From NCBI GenBank assembly GCA_022510905.1, contig JAFLSN010000003.1, forward strand, positions 62,001 to 126,000: 64,000 bases of DNA, given 5' to 3'. Every line of letters starts with the position of its first letter. Position 1 is the stretch's first letter. Positions 1 through 8,592 of the stretch are shown here, in pieces. Source of the stretch: Treponema sp. Lineage in GTDB: Bacteria > Spirochaetota > Spirochaetia > Treponematales > Treponemataceae. The position numbers and the translations under genes were made by a program. The notes under the pieces were generated by a model. It was given only the letters and a program-made list of their open reading frames with translations, was not told where the DNA came from and searched no databases.

Positions 1-924
1 CTTGGTTTTGTGACATCTGCCGGAAACGCAAGTTTCAACACCGCCGCAAGCGAAGTCAGCACCTTGCTTTATTATCTTGACCACAGCTATCAGGTGCAGG
101 AATCACATGACCCGCGCTTTATTCCAGGACGTCAGGCTGCCGTTATGGTGAATGGAGTCCAGGCAGGCATTTTTGGCGAAATTCATCCGCAGGTGCTTGA
201 AAATTGGCAGATTACAGTGCCGTGTGTTGCAGGTGAGCTTGATCTGGAGTTCCTCATGTCTGCCGATTCTGTTTCTGAAAAAGAAATTCCTGCCGATGCG
301 GATATAAAAAAAGCGCCGGCCCAGAATCAGGCCCCAAAATCGCAGATGGAAAATTCTGTGCAGGCCCAAAGTCCTGCCGGCCACGCCGCAAAGTCTGACG
401 GGCCAGAGCTTGCGGAAGACCAGATTGAGCATTTCAATAAATATATCGATTTGCGCGTGGCCGTTATCAAGAGCGTTGAACCAAATCCACAGGGCGAAAA
501 GCTTTACATCGAGCATCTTGATGATGGTTCTGGTACCGAGCGAATCATACAGAGTGGATTACGCGACTATCTTAGCCCCGAAGAGCTGATTGGTCAGCAC
601 GTAGTTATTGCGGCAAACCTTGCGCCCCGCAAAATGCGCGGAGTTGAGAGCCACGGCATGCTCCTTGCCGCAGACTATACTGAAAATGACGCGGAAAAGG
701 TTGAGCTGATTACCGCGCCTTGGGCGGCACCAGGCACTCCGGTTGTTCCGCAGGGAAGTGATGAGGCTGCTGCTGCCACAAAGCCGCAGAAAATTGACAT
801 TGAGCGCTTTTGCAAAGTTGAATACCGTATCAGCGGAAAACAGGCACAGGTTGGTGGAGTTCCCTTGGTTGCAGCAGGAAAACCGCTCACCACGCAAAAA
901 GCCGACAACTGTGCAATTGAATAA
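1..924 (+). CDS. pheT: Phenylalanyl-tRNA synthetase beta subunit, 3' part, with C-terminal tRNA-binding domain
   Basis: This is the 3' end of the PheRS beta chain, which charges tRNA-Phe together with PheS. The frame is open from base 1, so the start lies upstream. The first ~260 bases encode the end of an archaeal/eukaryotic-type core (GRQAAVMVNG, GIFGEIHPQVLE). A Pro/Ala/Gln/Ser-rich linker follows (about 260-425), then an OB-fold tRNA-binding domain of the EMAPII/Trbp111 kind (about 430-760; YIDLRVAVIKSVEPNP, RKMRGVESHGMLLA), then an Ala-rich tail. Bacterial PheT normally carries its tRNA-binding OB domain at the N terminus and archaeal PheT lacks it, so the C-terminal position is unusual. 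Family assignment is firm; the role of the appended domain is inferred from the domain family. Confidence 0.9.
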   Translation, partial: LGFVTSAGNASFNTAASEVSTLLYYLDHSYQVQESHDPRFIPGRQAAVMVNGVQAGIFGEIHPQVLENWQITVPCVAGELDLEFLMSADSVSEKEIPADADIKKAPAQNQAPKSQMENSVQAQSPAGHAAKSDGPELAEDQIEHFNKYIDLRVAVIKSVEPNPQGEKLYIEHLDDGSGTERIIQSGLRDYLSPEELIGQHVVIAANLAPRKMRGVESHGMLLAADYTENDAEKVELITAPWAAPGTPVVPQGSDEAAAATKPQKIDIERFCKVEYRISGKQAQVGGVPLVAAGKPLTTQKADNCAIE

Positions 925-1000
925 ACAGCTCGGTTTGTGAAAGTACACCCTTTGTTTCGGTGTGTGGATTTTTTTTGCCATAAAAACATGTGCTTGCCCG

Positions 1001-1050
1001 AAATTTGCGCAAAACTATTAGTGTCACTAAAAATTTTGCGCAAATTTTTA
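1001..1050 (+). terminator. Long inverted repeat, probable terminator of pheT
   Basis: Arms AAATTTGCGCAAAA (1001-1014) and TTTTGCGCAAATTT (1034-1047) are perfectly complementary over 14 bp. The loop holds a second hairpin, TTAGTG-T-CACTAA (1018-1030), and the structure ends in a short T run. It lies 77 bases past the pheT stop and could terminate in either direction. The rest of the 925-1190 gap shows no convincing gene. Confidence 0.6.
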
Positions 1051-1190
1051 TGGTTTTACTGCATGGCGCATTGTTATGTTTGGGGCATATCATGTTTGTA
1101 CACAGGAAAGATTTCTTTTAATGATGCCAGACGCTTCGTTACGACCAATCTCTGTGGCTTTATTTCTTTAGAAAGTTTTTCTGAAGAATG

Positions 1191-1233
1191 ACGGTTGCAA
1201 GAGTCTTGAGGCTTTTGCAACCGTTGCTTTTTT
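1191..1233 (+). terminator. Rho-independent terminator
   Basis: ACGGTTGCAA (1191-1200) pairs with TTGCAACCGT (1215-1224). The stem extends inward through AGTC/GGCT pairs to a TTGA loop and is followed by a TTTTTT run. It sits directly in front of queH and covers the most upstream ATG of that frame, which argues against that ATG as a start. Confidence 0.75.
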
Positions 1234-1247
1234 GTTATGCTTGTACC

Positions 1248-1916
1248 GTGCAGGAACAAAAACCGAATTACCATAAACAGCTTGAAACACTCATAAAAAG
1301 CCTTGCTGGAGCGCCGCAAAAACCAAGGCTTTTGCTTCATGCCTGTTGCGGCCCGTGTTCTTCCGCCGTGATTGAATATCTTGCGACTGTTTTTAGAATC
1401 ACCATTTTTTATTACAATCCCAACATCTATCCGCAGGCTGAATACAACCGCCGACTCGCCGAGCTAAAAAAGTTTGTGGCTGAATTTCCACCCGCCGTGC
1501 AAACGGCAGTAAGCGTGGTTCAAACCGAATACACACCGCAGGATTTTTTTTGTGCCACAAATGCGTGCAACGAACTGGAACTGCAAACGGAGCCAGAACG
1601 CGGTGAACGCTGCCGCCGCTGCTATGCATTCCGCATGAAAAAAGCCTGGGATTTTGCGAACCAAAACGGATTTGATTTTTTTACCACAACACTTTCTATC
1701 AGTCCGTATAAAGACGCGCAAAAAATAAATGCCATCGGAATGAATTTTGCGCCAACTGATTGCACCCGGTATGTGCCGGCCGATTTTAAAAAACGTGGTG
1801 GTTTTTTACGTTCGTTGCAGCTGAGCGCGGAATACGGCCTGTACCGCCAGGATTATTGCGGATGTATATATTCGTACAAAACCGCCCATCCAGATGAAGG
1901 AACAAAAAGCATCTAG
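1248..1916 (+). CDS. queH: Epoxyqueuosine reductase QueH
   Basis: QueH reduces epoxyqueuosine to queuosine in tRNA, the last step of queuosine synthesis; it is the iron-sulfur enzyme unrelated to QueG. The HACCGPC motif near residue 30 and the later CRRCYAFRM and DYCGCIYS cysteines are the family's metal ligands. The frame is open back to an ATG at 1188, but that stretch is the stem of a terminator. I chose GTG at 1248 because a TATGCT box (1236-1241) ends exactly six bases before it, as at many genes in this window, and the family's conserved region begins soon after. The gene stands alone between a terminator and the methyltransferase promoter. Confidence 0.88.
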   Translation: MQEQKPNYHKQLETLIKSLAGAPQKPRLLLHACCGPCSSAVIEYLATVFRITIFYYNPNIYPQAEYNRRLAELKKFVAEFPPAVQTAVSVVQTEYTPQDFFCATNACNELELQTEPERGERCRRCYAFRMKKAWDFANQNGFDFFTTTLSISPYKDAQKINAIGMNFAPTDCTRYVPADFKKRGGFLRSLQLSAEYGLYRQDYCGCIYSYKTAHPDEGTKSI

Positions 1917-1976
1917 GCTTATGCCGTGGCATTCATAAATGTACCGTTTGTGCCCCCGCGACTTGGGCATGGTGCG

Positions 1977-2005
1977 TTGATATAAATTCTCCGCTGTGAT
2001 AAAAT
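1977..2005 (+). promoter_or_regulatory. Promoter of the methyltransferase/CLF/acyltransferase operon
   Basis: TTGATA (1977-1982), a 17-bp spacer and TAAAAT (2000-2005). The start codon is nine bases further on and has no Shine-Dalgarno sequence, so the transcript would be almost leaderless. Confidence 0.5.
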
Positions 2006-2014
2006 CAGTCCATT

Positions 2015-3133
2015 ATGGATAAATCTTTTTATAGTGTTGATGTCTTTAAAAAAGATTCCTTGCGTGCTGTCGATGCAAAATTCGAGGCGCAAAAAATCGC
2101 TTTTGCCCCGCTCACATTTCAGGCTGTAAGGGCGTTAATCGAATTGGGCATTTTACAGGCTGTCGAGGAGTCTGGAGACGCAGGTATTTCTATAAATGAA
2201 CTTGCACAAAAAACAGGTGTTTCTGAGTATGGCGTCGGTGTGCTGTGTGAAATGGCGCTCAGCATGAACGTGATTAAATTGACCCAGGACAGCGACCTTG
2301 CTTCAACTGAAAAATTTGTGCTAGGCAAAATAGGCTGGATGTTTCTTGAAGATGATTTGACCAAAGCCAATTTTAACTTTTCCAACGACATATGCTACAA
2401 AGGCGCTTGGGATTTGCTTGATTCAATTAAAAACGGAAAGCCAGAGGGCCTTAAAACGTTTGGTACTCAATGGACCACAATTTATGAAGCGCTTTCGGCT
2501 TTGCCATCCAAAGCCAAAGAGAGTTGGTTCAATTTTGACCATTTTTACAGCGACATCGCGTTTTTTGAGACATTGCCAATCGTTTTTGCGCAATCTCCGA
2601 AACATATTGTGGACATTGGTGGCAACACCGCAAAATGGTCCATTGCTTGTTGCAAATACAATCACGATGTGCGCATGACTATTGTTGATTTGCCCGGACA
2701 AACGGCTGTTGCGGAAAAGAATGCCGCTGCTGCCGGTTTTGCAGACAGAATCAGCACGTATGCGGCCAATATTCTTTTGGAGGACACAAAACTGCCTTCT
2801 GCTCCAGATGCCGTGTGGATGAGCCAATTCCTTGACTGTTTTTCACTTCAGCAGGTAACAGATATTCTTTCCAAGGTGTATGATGCCGCAGCGCCCCATA
2901 CCGATGTGTATGTGCTGGAACCGCTGTGGGACAAGCAGCGGTTTATGGCTTCATCGTACTCTATTATGGCAACATCGCTGTATTTTACGTGCATGGCAAA
3001 CGGCAACAGCAAGATGTACCGTTACGGGGAATTGGTTAAGGCTGTTGAAGCCGCTGGATTTTCGCTCAGAACTGCACACCATAATTTGGGCTCCAACAGC
3101 TATTCGCTTTTGGTATTTAGAAAGAACGCATAA
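2015..3133 (+). CDS. SAM-dependent methyltransferase with dimerisation domain (ApeB-like candidate)
   Basis: A 372-residue class I methyltransferase of the O-methyltransferase type. The N-terminal ~100 residues form a winged-helix dimerisation domain (LIELGILQAVEESG, INELAQKTGVSEYG). The SAM site follows (HIVDIGGNTAKWSIACCK, then TIVDLPGQ at the acidic ribose-binding position). The substrate cannot be read from sequence. It heads a three-gene run with a ketosynthase-like chain-length factor and a PlsC-type acyltransferase, a gene combination typical of aryl polyene and flexirubin clusters, where a methyltransferase is a common tailoring enzyme. The family is sure; the pathway is inferred from the neighbours and from the ApeN-R-like operon at 36-40 kb. 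Confidence 0.75.
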   Translation: MDKSFYSVDVFKKDSLRAVDAKFEAQKIAFAPLTFQAVRALIELGILQAVEESGDAGISINELAQKTGVSEYGVGVLCEMALSMNVIKLTQDSDLASTEKFVLGKIGWMFLEDDLTKANFNFSNDICYKGAWDLLDSIKNGKPEGLKTFGTQWTTIYEALSALPSKAKESWFNFDHFYSDIAFFETLPIVFAQSPKHIVDIGGNTAKWSIACCKYNHDVRMTIVDLPGQTAVAEKNAAAAGFADRISTYAANILLEDTKLPSAPDAVWMSQFLDCFSLQQVTDILSKVYDAAAPHTDVYVLEPLWDKQRFMASSYSIMATSLYFTCMANGNSKMYRYGELVKAVEAAGFSLRTAHHNLGSNSYSLLVFRKNA

Positions 3134-3157
3134 GTTCCGCAAAAAGGAAGCCGCTTT

Positions 3158-3862
3158 ATGAAATTCAGTGCAGCAGCTGCAAACACCGTGTATTGTTCCT
3201 CTCCTTCTTGCTGGGCACCAGGCCTTGATTCGGCGCAGGATTGGTATGAATGGGCTTGTGGAACTAAACATCGTGAATGCACAAACGATGCGCCTGCTCT
3301 GGAATTTACTCCGCCGCTGTTTCGCCGCAGACTTGGGCAGCTGTGCCGCATGACAGTGCAGGTAGTGCATGACGCTCTGGAACAGACTGGCTGCGGCGAC
3401 ATCAAGCAGGTGTTCGTTTCCTGCCGTGGCGATATTTCTCGGGAATTTGCCATAAACAAGCAACTGATTCAGGAAAACAGCATACTTCCAGCTTCGTTTT
3501 CACTTTCAGTGTTTAATGCACCTATCGCGCTTGCAACCATTGCGTGTGGGCTCAAAAGCGGCTATTCAGTTATATTTCCGTCAAAGGGGAATTTTGCCAG
3601 CGCGTTCTTTGCAGCATGTGCACCAGTTTTGTGTGGGCACGAACAATCTGTTTTGTTTGTGTATGGCGACGAGGTGGTTCCTGAATGTTACGGCTCGCTT
3701 TGCCCTCAGCATAATGTGGCACTTTCGTTTGCGACTGTGATTTCCGCGCAGACACGGCCGCAATATGGCAGCATACCTGTGGCTGTTGACAACACCGTAC
3801 CGGTACAGGCTGAACTATTTTTAAAATCACTTATTATCCATTCTTTTCGGGGGACTGCATGA
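3158..3862 (+). CDS. Ketosynthase-like chain-length factor, aryl polyene type (ApeC-like)
   Basis: A 234-residue protein matching the 'beta-ketoacyl synthase N-terminal domain' family found in aryl polyene and flexirubin clusters. The signature CWAPGL and the W of DWYEW lie near residues 18-30, with FSLSVFNAPIALATIACG near residue 115. It is about half the length of a normal ketosynthase and has no nucleophilic TACSS motif and no catalytic HGT histidine, so it should not condense by itself. In studied systems ApeC forms a heterodimer with the ketosynthase ApeO and acts as a chain-length factor; here the ApeO-like gene is about 35 kb away. GGAAG lies seven bases before the start. The last codons overlap the next gene by ATGA. 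Confidence 0.78.
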   Translation: MKFSAAAANTVYCSSPSCWAPGLDSAQDWYEWACGTKHRECTNDAPALEFTPPLFRRRLGQLCRMTVQVVHDALEQTGCGDIKQVFVSCRGDISREFAINKQLIQENSILPASFSLSVFNAPIALATIACGLKSGYSVIFPSKGNFASAFFAACAPVLCGHEQSVLFVYGDEVVPECYGSLCPQHNVALSFATVISAQTRPQYGSIPVAVDNTVPVQAELFLKSLIIHSFRGTA

Positions 3863-4695
3863 GTAAAAAACAAAAAGACCCGCGCTACAGCACAGACGAT
3901 TTGCCGCCAATAAAAAACCTCTTTCTTTACTGCTATTTTTCATTTATGAAATTATTTTTCTTTTTGTTTTTTGGCGTGGGCAGTTTTTTTTTGGCTGTGG
4001 TTGTCATTCCGCTTATGAAATTGTGCATCCATCCTGCTGACCGATTTAAACGAGCCGGCCGCCGTTTTATAAGTGCGACGTTCCGGTTTTTTATAAATTT
4101 TATGCGCATTACAGGTGTAATTAGTCTTCGTGTTGATGACCGCGAGAAATTCAAGCATCTCAATTCTAAAGTTATCATTGCAAACCATCCTTCTATTTTG
4201 GACGTTGTGTTTATCATTTCACTTGTGCCGAATGCCGACTGCATTGTGCGGGGCGGGCTCACAAAAACGGTTGTGGCTGGAATAATCAATCGTATATACA
4301 TCGTTAATTCGCTTGGCTACGACCAGATGGTGGAGCTTTCGAGGGAATCGTTGCAGACAGGCTCAAATTTGATTATTTTTCCTGAAGGAACCAGAACGCC
4401 TCGGCACGGAACCAATCCCTACAAGCGTGGCGCAGCCCACATTGCGTATGAGGCAAACTGCAATGTGCTTCCGCTGTATATCGGTGGCACCGATAAGTAC
4501 GGACTTGGAAAACACGACCCGTGGTTTTCATACAACCGCACCGAACGCTATCTGTACGACATCCACATGTTGCCAGAAATAGAAATTGCGCCGTACAAAG
4601 AAATGGAAAGCCAGATTGCGGCCAGAAAACTTACCGCAGCCATGCACGATGTTATTGCCGCGGAAGCCCTCGCCCGTGATAACCGCATTGTATAA
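3859..4695 (+). CDS. 1-acyl-glycerol-3-phosphate-type acyltransferase (ApeD-like)
   Basis: A PlsC/LPLAT family membrane acyltransferase of 278 residues. A hydrophobic segment at about 30-55 anchors it. The catalytic NHPSILD (NHX4D) lies near residue 108 and FPEGTRTPR near 175. It is translationally coupled to the preceding CLF gene by a 4-base ATGA overlap. By sequence it could simply make phosphatidic acid. Its coupling to an ApeC-like gene makes acylation of an aryl polyene lipid the better guess, since such acyltransferases are regular members of those clusters. Confidence 0.85.
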   Translation: MSKKQKDPRYSTDDLPPIKNLFLYCYFSFMKLFFFLFFGVGSFFLAVVVIPLMKLCIHPADRFKRAGRRFISATFRFFINFMRITGVISLRVDDREKFKHLNSKVIIANHPSILDVVFIISLVPNADCIVRGGLTKTVVAGIINRIYIVNSLGYDQMVELSRESLQTGSNLIIFPEGTRTPRHGTNPYKRGAAHIAYEANCNVLPLYIGGTDKYGLGKHDPWFSYNRTERYLYDIHMLPEIEIAPYKEMESQIAARKLTAAMHDVIAAEALARDNRIV

Positions 4696-4744
4696 TTCAG
4701 GCTTGTCATATTGCATACAATTTGATTGTAAAAAGGGGGATTGC

Positions 4745-5635
4745 ATGAAATCTGTTAGATATATTGCCGTTGCCATGGTGATTTTTGCCACGGCCCAAAC
4801 GCTTTTTGCCAAAGACATAAACTTGTGGAACAAAGTTCCTTCCATGCGTGGCGAGCGGGCTATTATGGAAATTTTTGTCCCCAAGGAATCAAACGGAACG
4901 GGTGTGATTATTTGTCCGGGAGGTAGCTACCATCATCTTGGCATATTGAATGAAGGGCATACAACGGCAAAATGGTTCAATGAACAGGGGGCCGTTGCAT
5001 TTGTATTGTGGTACCGAGTGGCAAACAACAACTACCACTATCCCGCCATGATGCAGGATATTCAGCGCGCCATTCAGCTTGTTCGCGAAAATGCTGAATC
5101 TTACAAAGTGAATCCAGACAAGCTTGGCCTGATTGGATTTTCTGCCGGTGGGCACCTTGTTACTTGGGCTGGCGCGTTTGGTGAACGCACAAACGAGCTT
5201 GAAAAAATCGGCATCGTCACGGAAGTCAGCCTTACACCGAATTTTGTGATTCCCGTGTACCCGGTGGTAACAATGCAGGAAGATATTGGACACGCCTGGT
5301 CTCGCAAAAGTCTTTTGGGAAAACAGCCTTCTCAGGAGCAGCGTGATTTGTTTTCTATGGAAATGCAGATTCCCGCGAACATGCCGCCTGTGTACCTGGT
5401 TGCCTGCCGCGATGACCCGGTGGTGATTTATGAGAACAGCGAGCGTCTGTATTCCGCCTTGGTTGAAAAAAATATTCCCTGCGTGTTTGCCCGCTATGAT
5501 TGGGGCGGCCACGGTTTTGGCATGACCGACAACAAATTCATGCAGGCTTTCCATTGGAACGAGCCGCTGCGTAAATGGTTGCAGGAACAAGGCTTTTTAC
5601 CTGCGGATAATGCCGAGATTCAGTTTGAGAATTAA
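4745..5635 (+). CDS. Secreted alpha/beta-hydrolase, acetyl-esterase (COG0657) type
   Basis: A 296-residue serine hydrolase with a signal peptide (MKSVRYIAVAMVIFATAQ, cleavage after LFA). The oxyanion region is CPGGSYHHL, the nucleophile elbow is GFSAGGH (Ser near residue 133), and the acid and histidine lie in CRDDP and WGGHGFG near the C terminus. Relatives remove acetyl groups from xylan and other sugars in the periplasm. The start at 4745 is chosen because AAAGGGGGA precedes it and it begins the signal peptide; the longer frame runs back into the acyltransferase gene. It may be co-transcribed with the acyltransferase 49 bases upstream, but nothing ties it to that pathway. Confidence 0.82.
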   Translation: MKSVRYIAVAMVIFATAQTLFAKDINLWNKVPSMRGERAIMEIFVPKESNGTGVIICPGGSYHHLGILNEGHTTAKWFNEQGAVAFVLWYRVANNNYHYPAMMQDIQRAIQLVRENAESYKVNPDKLGLIGFSAGGHLVTWAGAFGERTNELEKIGIVTEVSLTPNFVIPVYPVVTMQEDIGHAWSRKSLLGKQPSQEQRDLFSMEMQIPANMPPVYLVACRDDPVVIYENSERLYSALVEKNIPCVFARYDWGGHGFGMTDNKFMQAFHWNEPLRKWLQEQGFLPADNAEIQFEN

Positions 5636-5718
5636 AAATGGCATTTCTTCTTGTAGAAAATAAAGAATAATTTTATAATCCGCCATAATAAAATTTGCTT
5701 TACTTAAGGAGTAGCTTT

Positions 5719-6114
5719 ATGAAAAAAATGTATCTTGTTTTTGTGTGTTTGCTAGGATTTTGTGCTGCCGCTTTTGCACAGCATGATACTGAAGAACCAC
5801 AGTACACTGACGCTCCAAATGCTTACGTGTTTTCGTTTAGCAACAAACGGGTCAAGGACAATATAGTTTTTGAAAATCTTTCATCCGACTCTAATTTTGG
5901 TGTAAGATTGTACGGGTTTTACAAAGGTAATTGGATTCTTGCCAATGTGGGAAAACTGAAAGACTTTGGCGATACGGATCGTGATAGCATTTATAAAGGC
6001 AAATACAAAAATACATTTTGGTATGCTCTAGTTCCCATAGATTCATTCAAAGAATTTGTGTGCGCTGCCATGGAAAAGCACCACGACATGTACGTGTACA
6101 TTCAAGACAAATAA
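5719..6114 (+). CDS. Small secreted protein of unknown function
   Basis: A 131-residue exported protein: signal peptide MKKMYLVFVCLLGFCAAAFA, then a mature domain of about 110 residues rich in aromatic and charged residues (VRLYGFYKGNWILANVG, YVYIQDK end). An AAGGAG site lies eight bases before the ATG. No family recognised. It converges with the Rsm22-like gene; a small TCCGC/GCGGA hairpin sits in the 50-base gap. Confidence 0.7.
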   Translation: MKKMYLVFVCLLGFCAAAFAQHDTEEPQYTDAPNAYVFSFSNKRVKDNIVFENLSSDSNFGVRLYGFYKGNWILANVGKLKDFGDTDRDSIYKGKYKNTFWYALVPIDSFKEFVCAAMEKHHDMYVYIQDK

Positions 6115-6164
6115 AATTTTGTATATGTGAATTGGTTCCGCTGTTTTGGCGGATGTTCCTGCTT

Positions 6165-7553
6165 TTACCATGAATAAATCCCGCCGGGCATTGCCGGAAT
6201 AAAAGGCTCTGTTTGCAATTCAGTATAATCTTCTACGCCGTAAGAAGGCTTGTTTTCGTCTCCACGGAGCGAAGGATTCTTGATATAAATTCCGTCATAA
6301 CGGCGAAGTGAAAAAAATCCCTGGGTTTTTGCATGTGCGTCTCCATTTTTTGCGGAAAGTGCTATACGTTGTTTTCCGTTGCACAGCAGATAGCGGACAC
6401 GGCCTGCTTTGTTACGCATTGCTTCCGACACCACCCTGAAATGCATGTGGCGTTCATGCGGTAAAAGGCAAGGTTTTTCTTGCAGCCCATCTGGATTTGT
6501 GTTTGTCATGCAATGTTTTTGCAAAACCAAATATGTCATTTTTACGGACTTGCGTTCAAGTCCAGCCACATTTGCCAAAGACGCAACGAGTTTGGGAGGC
6601 CGCCATGCACAATCTGCGTGGCATGTGTGTTGCTCTCCAGCGTGAAGCGCAGGACACGGATTGCTTTGCGGGCACGGAGCAATCACCCGGAACCCGCTGC
6701 TGCACAGTGAATCTCTGATACGGAGCAAGTCGCGGCTTGTCTGGAGCAACGCAGGTTCACATAAAAGCAAAATGCCGTTTGGAGAAAGTTGTGCGCTTAC
6801 CTTCTGCAAAAAAGCGATGCGGCGCTGCAATGCATCTGATTGGTTGTACCACATTTCGTTAAGCGCGTGGCTCAGCACAATAATGTCAAAAAAATCGTTT
6901 TTAGCTTTTTGCTGAATGTAATCCTCACTTGTGATAGCAGAGCATTCGGTTTTGATATGCACTTCCGGAAAGCTTTTTTTGAACAATGAGGATGCAATTT
7001 GCAAGGCGCTGGCACTGACATCAACGGCAAGTACTTCCAAAGAAGCATTTCTTTTGCATACTGAAAAAATTGCATCACAAATAGCTGCGGAAGCTGGCGC
7101 TGGCCCAGAGCCCAAATCCAAAATTCGTATCGGTGTATTTTTTCTGCCTGCAAGACTGATTAAATGTTCTTGCACAGAGCATAGCGCAAACCGTATCTGC
7201 GCATAAGAAATGGGCCAATAATACAGAAGATAGGCCCCCAGCAACGATGGCGACTGCATATAGGTGGTTCCTGCAAGTGCTCTGGAACCTGTAAGTCCTC
7301 GTTGCAGCTGTATCAAAGACGTGCCAAGTTGTTCACATTCCGTGGCAGATAAATTGATTGTACCGTTTTCAGCCGAACGGTCGTTTCGCCATAGCTGCAA
7401 TAGGTGCGGAATATGTGTATGCTCCAAACAATCAAATAAAGGCAAGCGTTTTTCTGGTTGCTCTGCTTTTGATTCCGCATTATGAATATTTCTGGGGTGG
7501 TTTGAATTATTTTTGTCAAACGAACGATTGTTTTTGTTCATGCTGAATGGCAT
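6165..7553 (-). CDS. Rsm22-like methyltransferase with Fe-S-type cysteine cluster
   Basis: A 462-residue protein of the Rsm22/METTL17 family. The N-terminal half carries a SAM fold: ILDLGSGPAPASAAICDAI near residue 145, IVLSHALNEMW near 225, and GILLLCEP near 257. Next comes a cysteine/histidine cluster, CPQSNPC then HTCHADCAW, near 293-320, which corresponds to the zinc or [4Fe-4S] ligands of mitochondrial METTL17. Relatives act in small-ribosomal-subunit assembly. The C-terminal ~110 residues look like an added small domain. It follows hslO by 14 bases on the same strand, so the two are probably co-transcribed. No strong ribosome site is visible; MNKNN at 7541 is an alternative start. Confidence 0.75.
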   Translation of the reverse strand: MPFSMNKNNRSFDKNNSNHPRNIHNAESKAEQPEKRLPLFDCLEHTHIPHLLQLWRNDRSAENGTINLSATECEQLGTSLIQLQRGLTGSRALAGTTYMQSPSLLGAYLLYYWPISYAQIRFALCSVQEHLISLAGRKNTPIRILDLGSGPAPASAAICDAIFSVCKRNASLEVLAVDVSASALQIASSLFKKSFPEVHIKTECSAITSEDYIQQKAKNDFFDIIVLSHALNEMWYNQSDALQRRIAFLQKVSAQLSPNGILLLCEPALLQTSRDLLRIRDSLCSSGFRVIAPCPQSNPCPALHAGEQHTCHADCAWRPPKLVASLANVAGLERKSVKMTYLVLQKHCMTNTNPDGLQEKPCLLPHERHMHFRVVSEAMRNKAGRVRYLLCNGKQRIALSAKNGDAHAKTQGFFSLRRYDGIYIKNPSLRGDENKPSYGVEDYTELQTEPFIPAMPGGIYSW

Positions 7554-7567
7554 TTCGTTGTAAAAAT

Positions 7568-8515
7568 TTATAGTTCATCAACAGGAATCAGATATTCGCT
7601 GCCGCAGTTTCGGCAGGTTATGTGCAGGGGATTGGGGCCATGCAGTTTCATGTCTGTTACCTCATCAACTGGCAGAGAACGAATGTAAGTAAGGTATGTT
7701 TCTTTGGAACATGGACAGTCATAACGCACTGATCGGCGCAAAGCTACAGACGGTTCAAATTCACCAAATATTGAATTCAACAGTTCTTCAAGATGTCTTC
7801 CCTTGCTGCAATATTTGCCCAATGACGGTAATGTTGCAAAAATGTGCTCCATGCGCTCAATTAGGCCTTCATCTGCATTGGCCGCTTGCGGCTCCCGCGC
7901 CTTTGTTCCACCTGTTAGGGGCAGCATCTGCAAAAACAGTCCGCCTGCGCCAACAACTCGGCCTTCGCTGTCCAACTGGATGCCTGTATTGAATGCGGTT
8001 TGAATCTGTTCACTTTGACTGAAATACCAGGCCAGATCTTGTGCGATGTTTTTATTTTTTGCTTCCACTGAGCTTACTCGCGGAAATTTGTCGCCTGCAT
8101 GTAGCGTGGTCATGGTCATTGTTCCTGTTCCTAAAAATGGTGCCAAATCCCAATTTTTGAGTGGTTCCGCAACGGGAATCGTATCGGTGAACAAGTAGCT
8201 CCGCACAAATCCCTGGGAGTCAGCTTCAACAGAAAAACCTTGGGCGGGACCATTCACTTCGTGTCGCCATGTTATGTGCTCACGGCCTTTCATGGTTGGT
8301 AGCAGCAATGCTCCGCACAGTGAAGCCTGCCCAAGCACCATGGTTTCCAGAATTCCAAGGCGGTGTTGCGCACGCATCTGGTTTACAAAACGGGTTCCGT
8401 GAAACAAGGCACCGCGTATTCGTCCGTTTGCCATAACAAATACAAGCATTTCATCTTTTGGCAATGAATCCAAATGTGTATTCAGTTTTGAATCTTGAAT
8501 GGGGGCAACAATCAT
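7568..8515 (-). CDS. hslO: Redox-regulated chaperone Hsp33
   Basis: Hsp33 is a cytoplasmic holdase switched on when its zinc cysteines oxidise. This 315-residue protein has the usual length and ends with the redox zinc site, YDCPCSKE (CxC) and TCRNCGSEY (CxxC). The N-terminal core shows the family's GRIRGALFHGTRFVNQMR and ETMVLGQASLCGALLL stretches. On the minus strand a TATAGT box (8522-8527) ends six bases before the ATG, so the message is probably leaderless. It is the first gene of a likely two-gene unit with the Rsm22-like gene. Confidence 0.93.
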   Translation of the reverse strand: MIVAPIQDSKLNTHLDSLPKDEMLVFVMANGRIRGALFHGTRFVNQMRAQHRLGILETMVLGQASLCGALLLPTMKGREHITWRHEVNGPAQGFSVEADSQGFVRSYLFTDTIPVAEPLKNWDLAPFLGTGTMTMTTLHAGDKFPRVSSVEAKNKNIAQDLAWYFSQSEQIQTAFNTGIQLDSEGRVVGAGGLFLQMLPLTGGTKAREPQAANADEGLIERMEHIFATLPSLGKYCSKGRHLEELLNSIFGEFEPSVALRRSVRYDCPCSKETYLTYIRSLPVDEVTDMKLHGPNPLHITCRNCGSEYLIPVDEL

Positions 8516-8592
8516 GCATATACTATATCAGATTTCAAGAATTTTTAAAACTCATTTTAAAGTGGCAAAATTGAATTTTTAGTAGACTCGGT

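Noticed and set aside
1188-1247. Longer queH start at the upstream ATG
   Set aside because: The added codons are the stem and T run of a terminator and lie outside the conserved protein.
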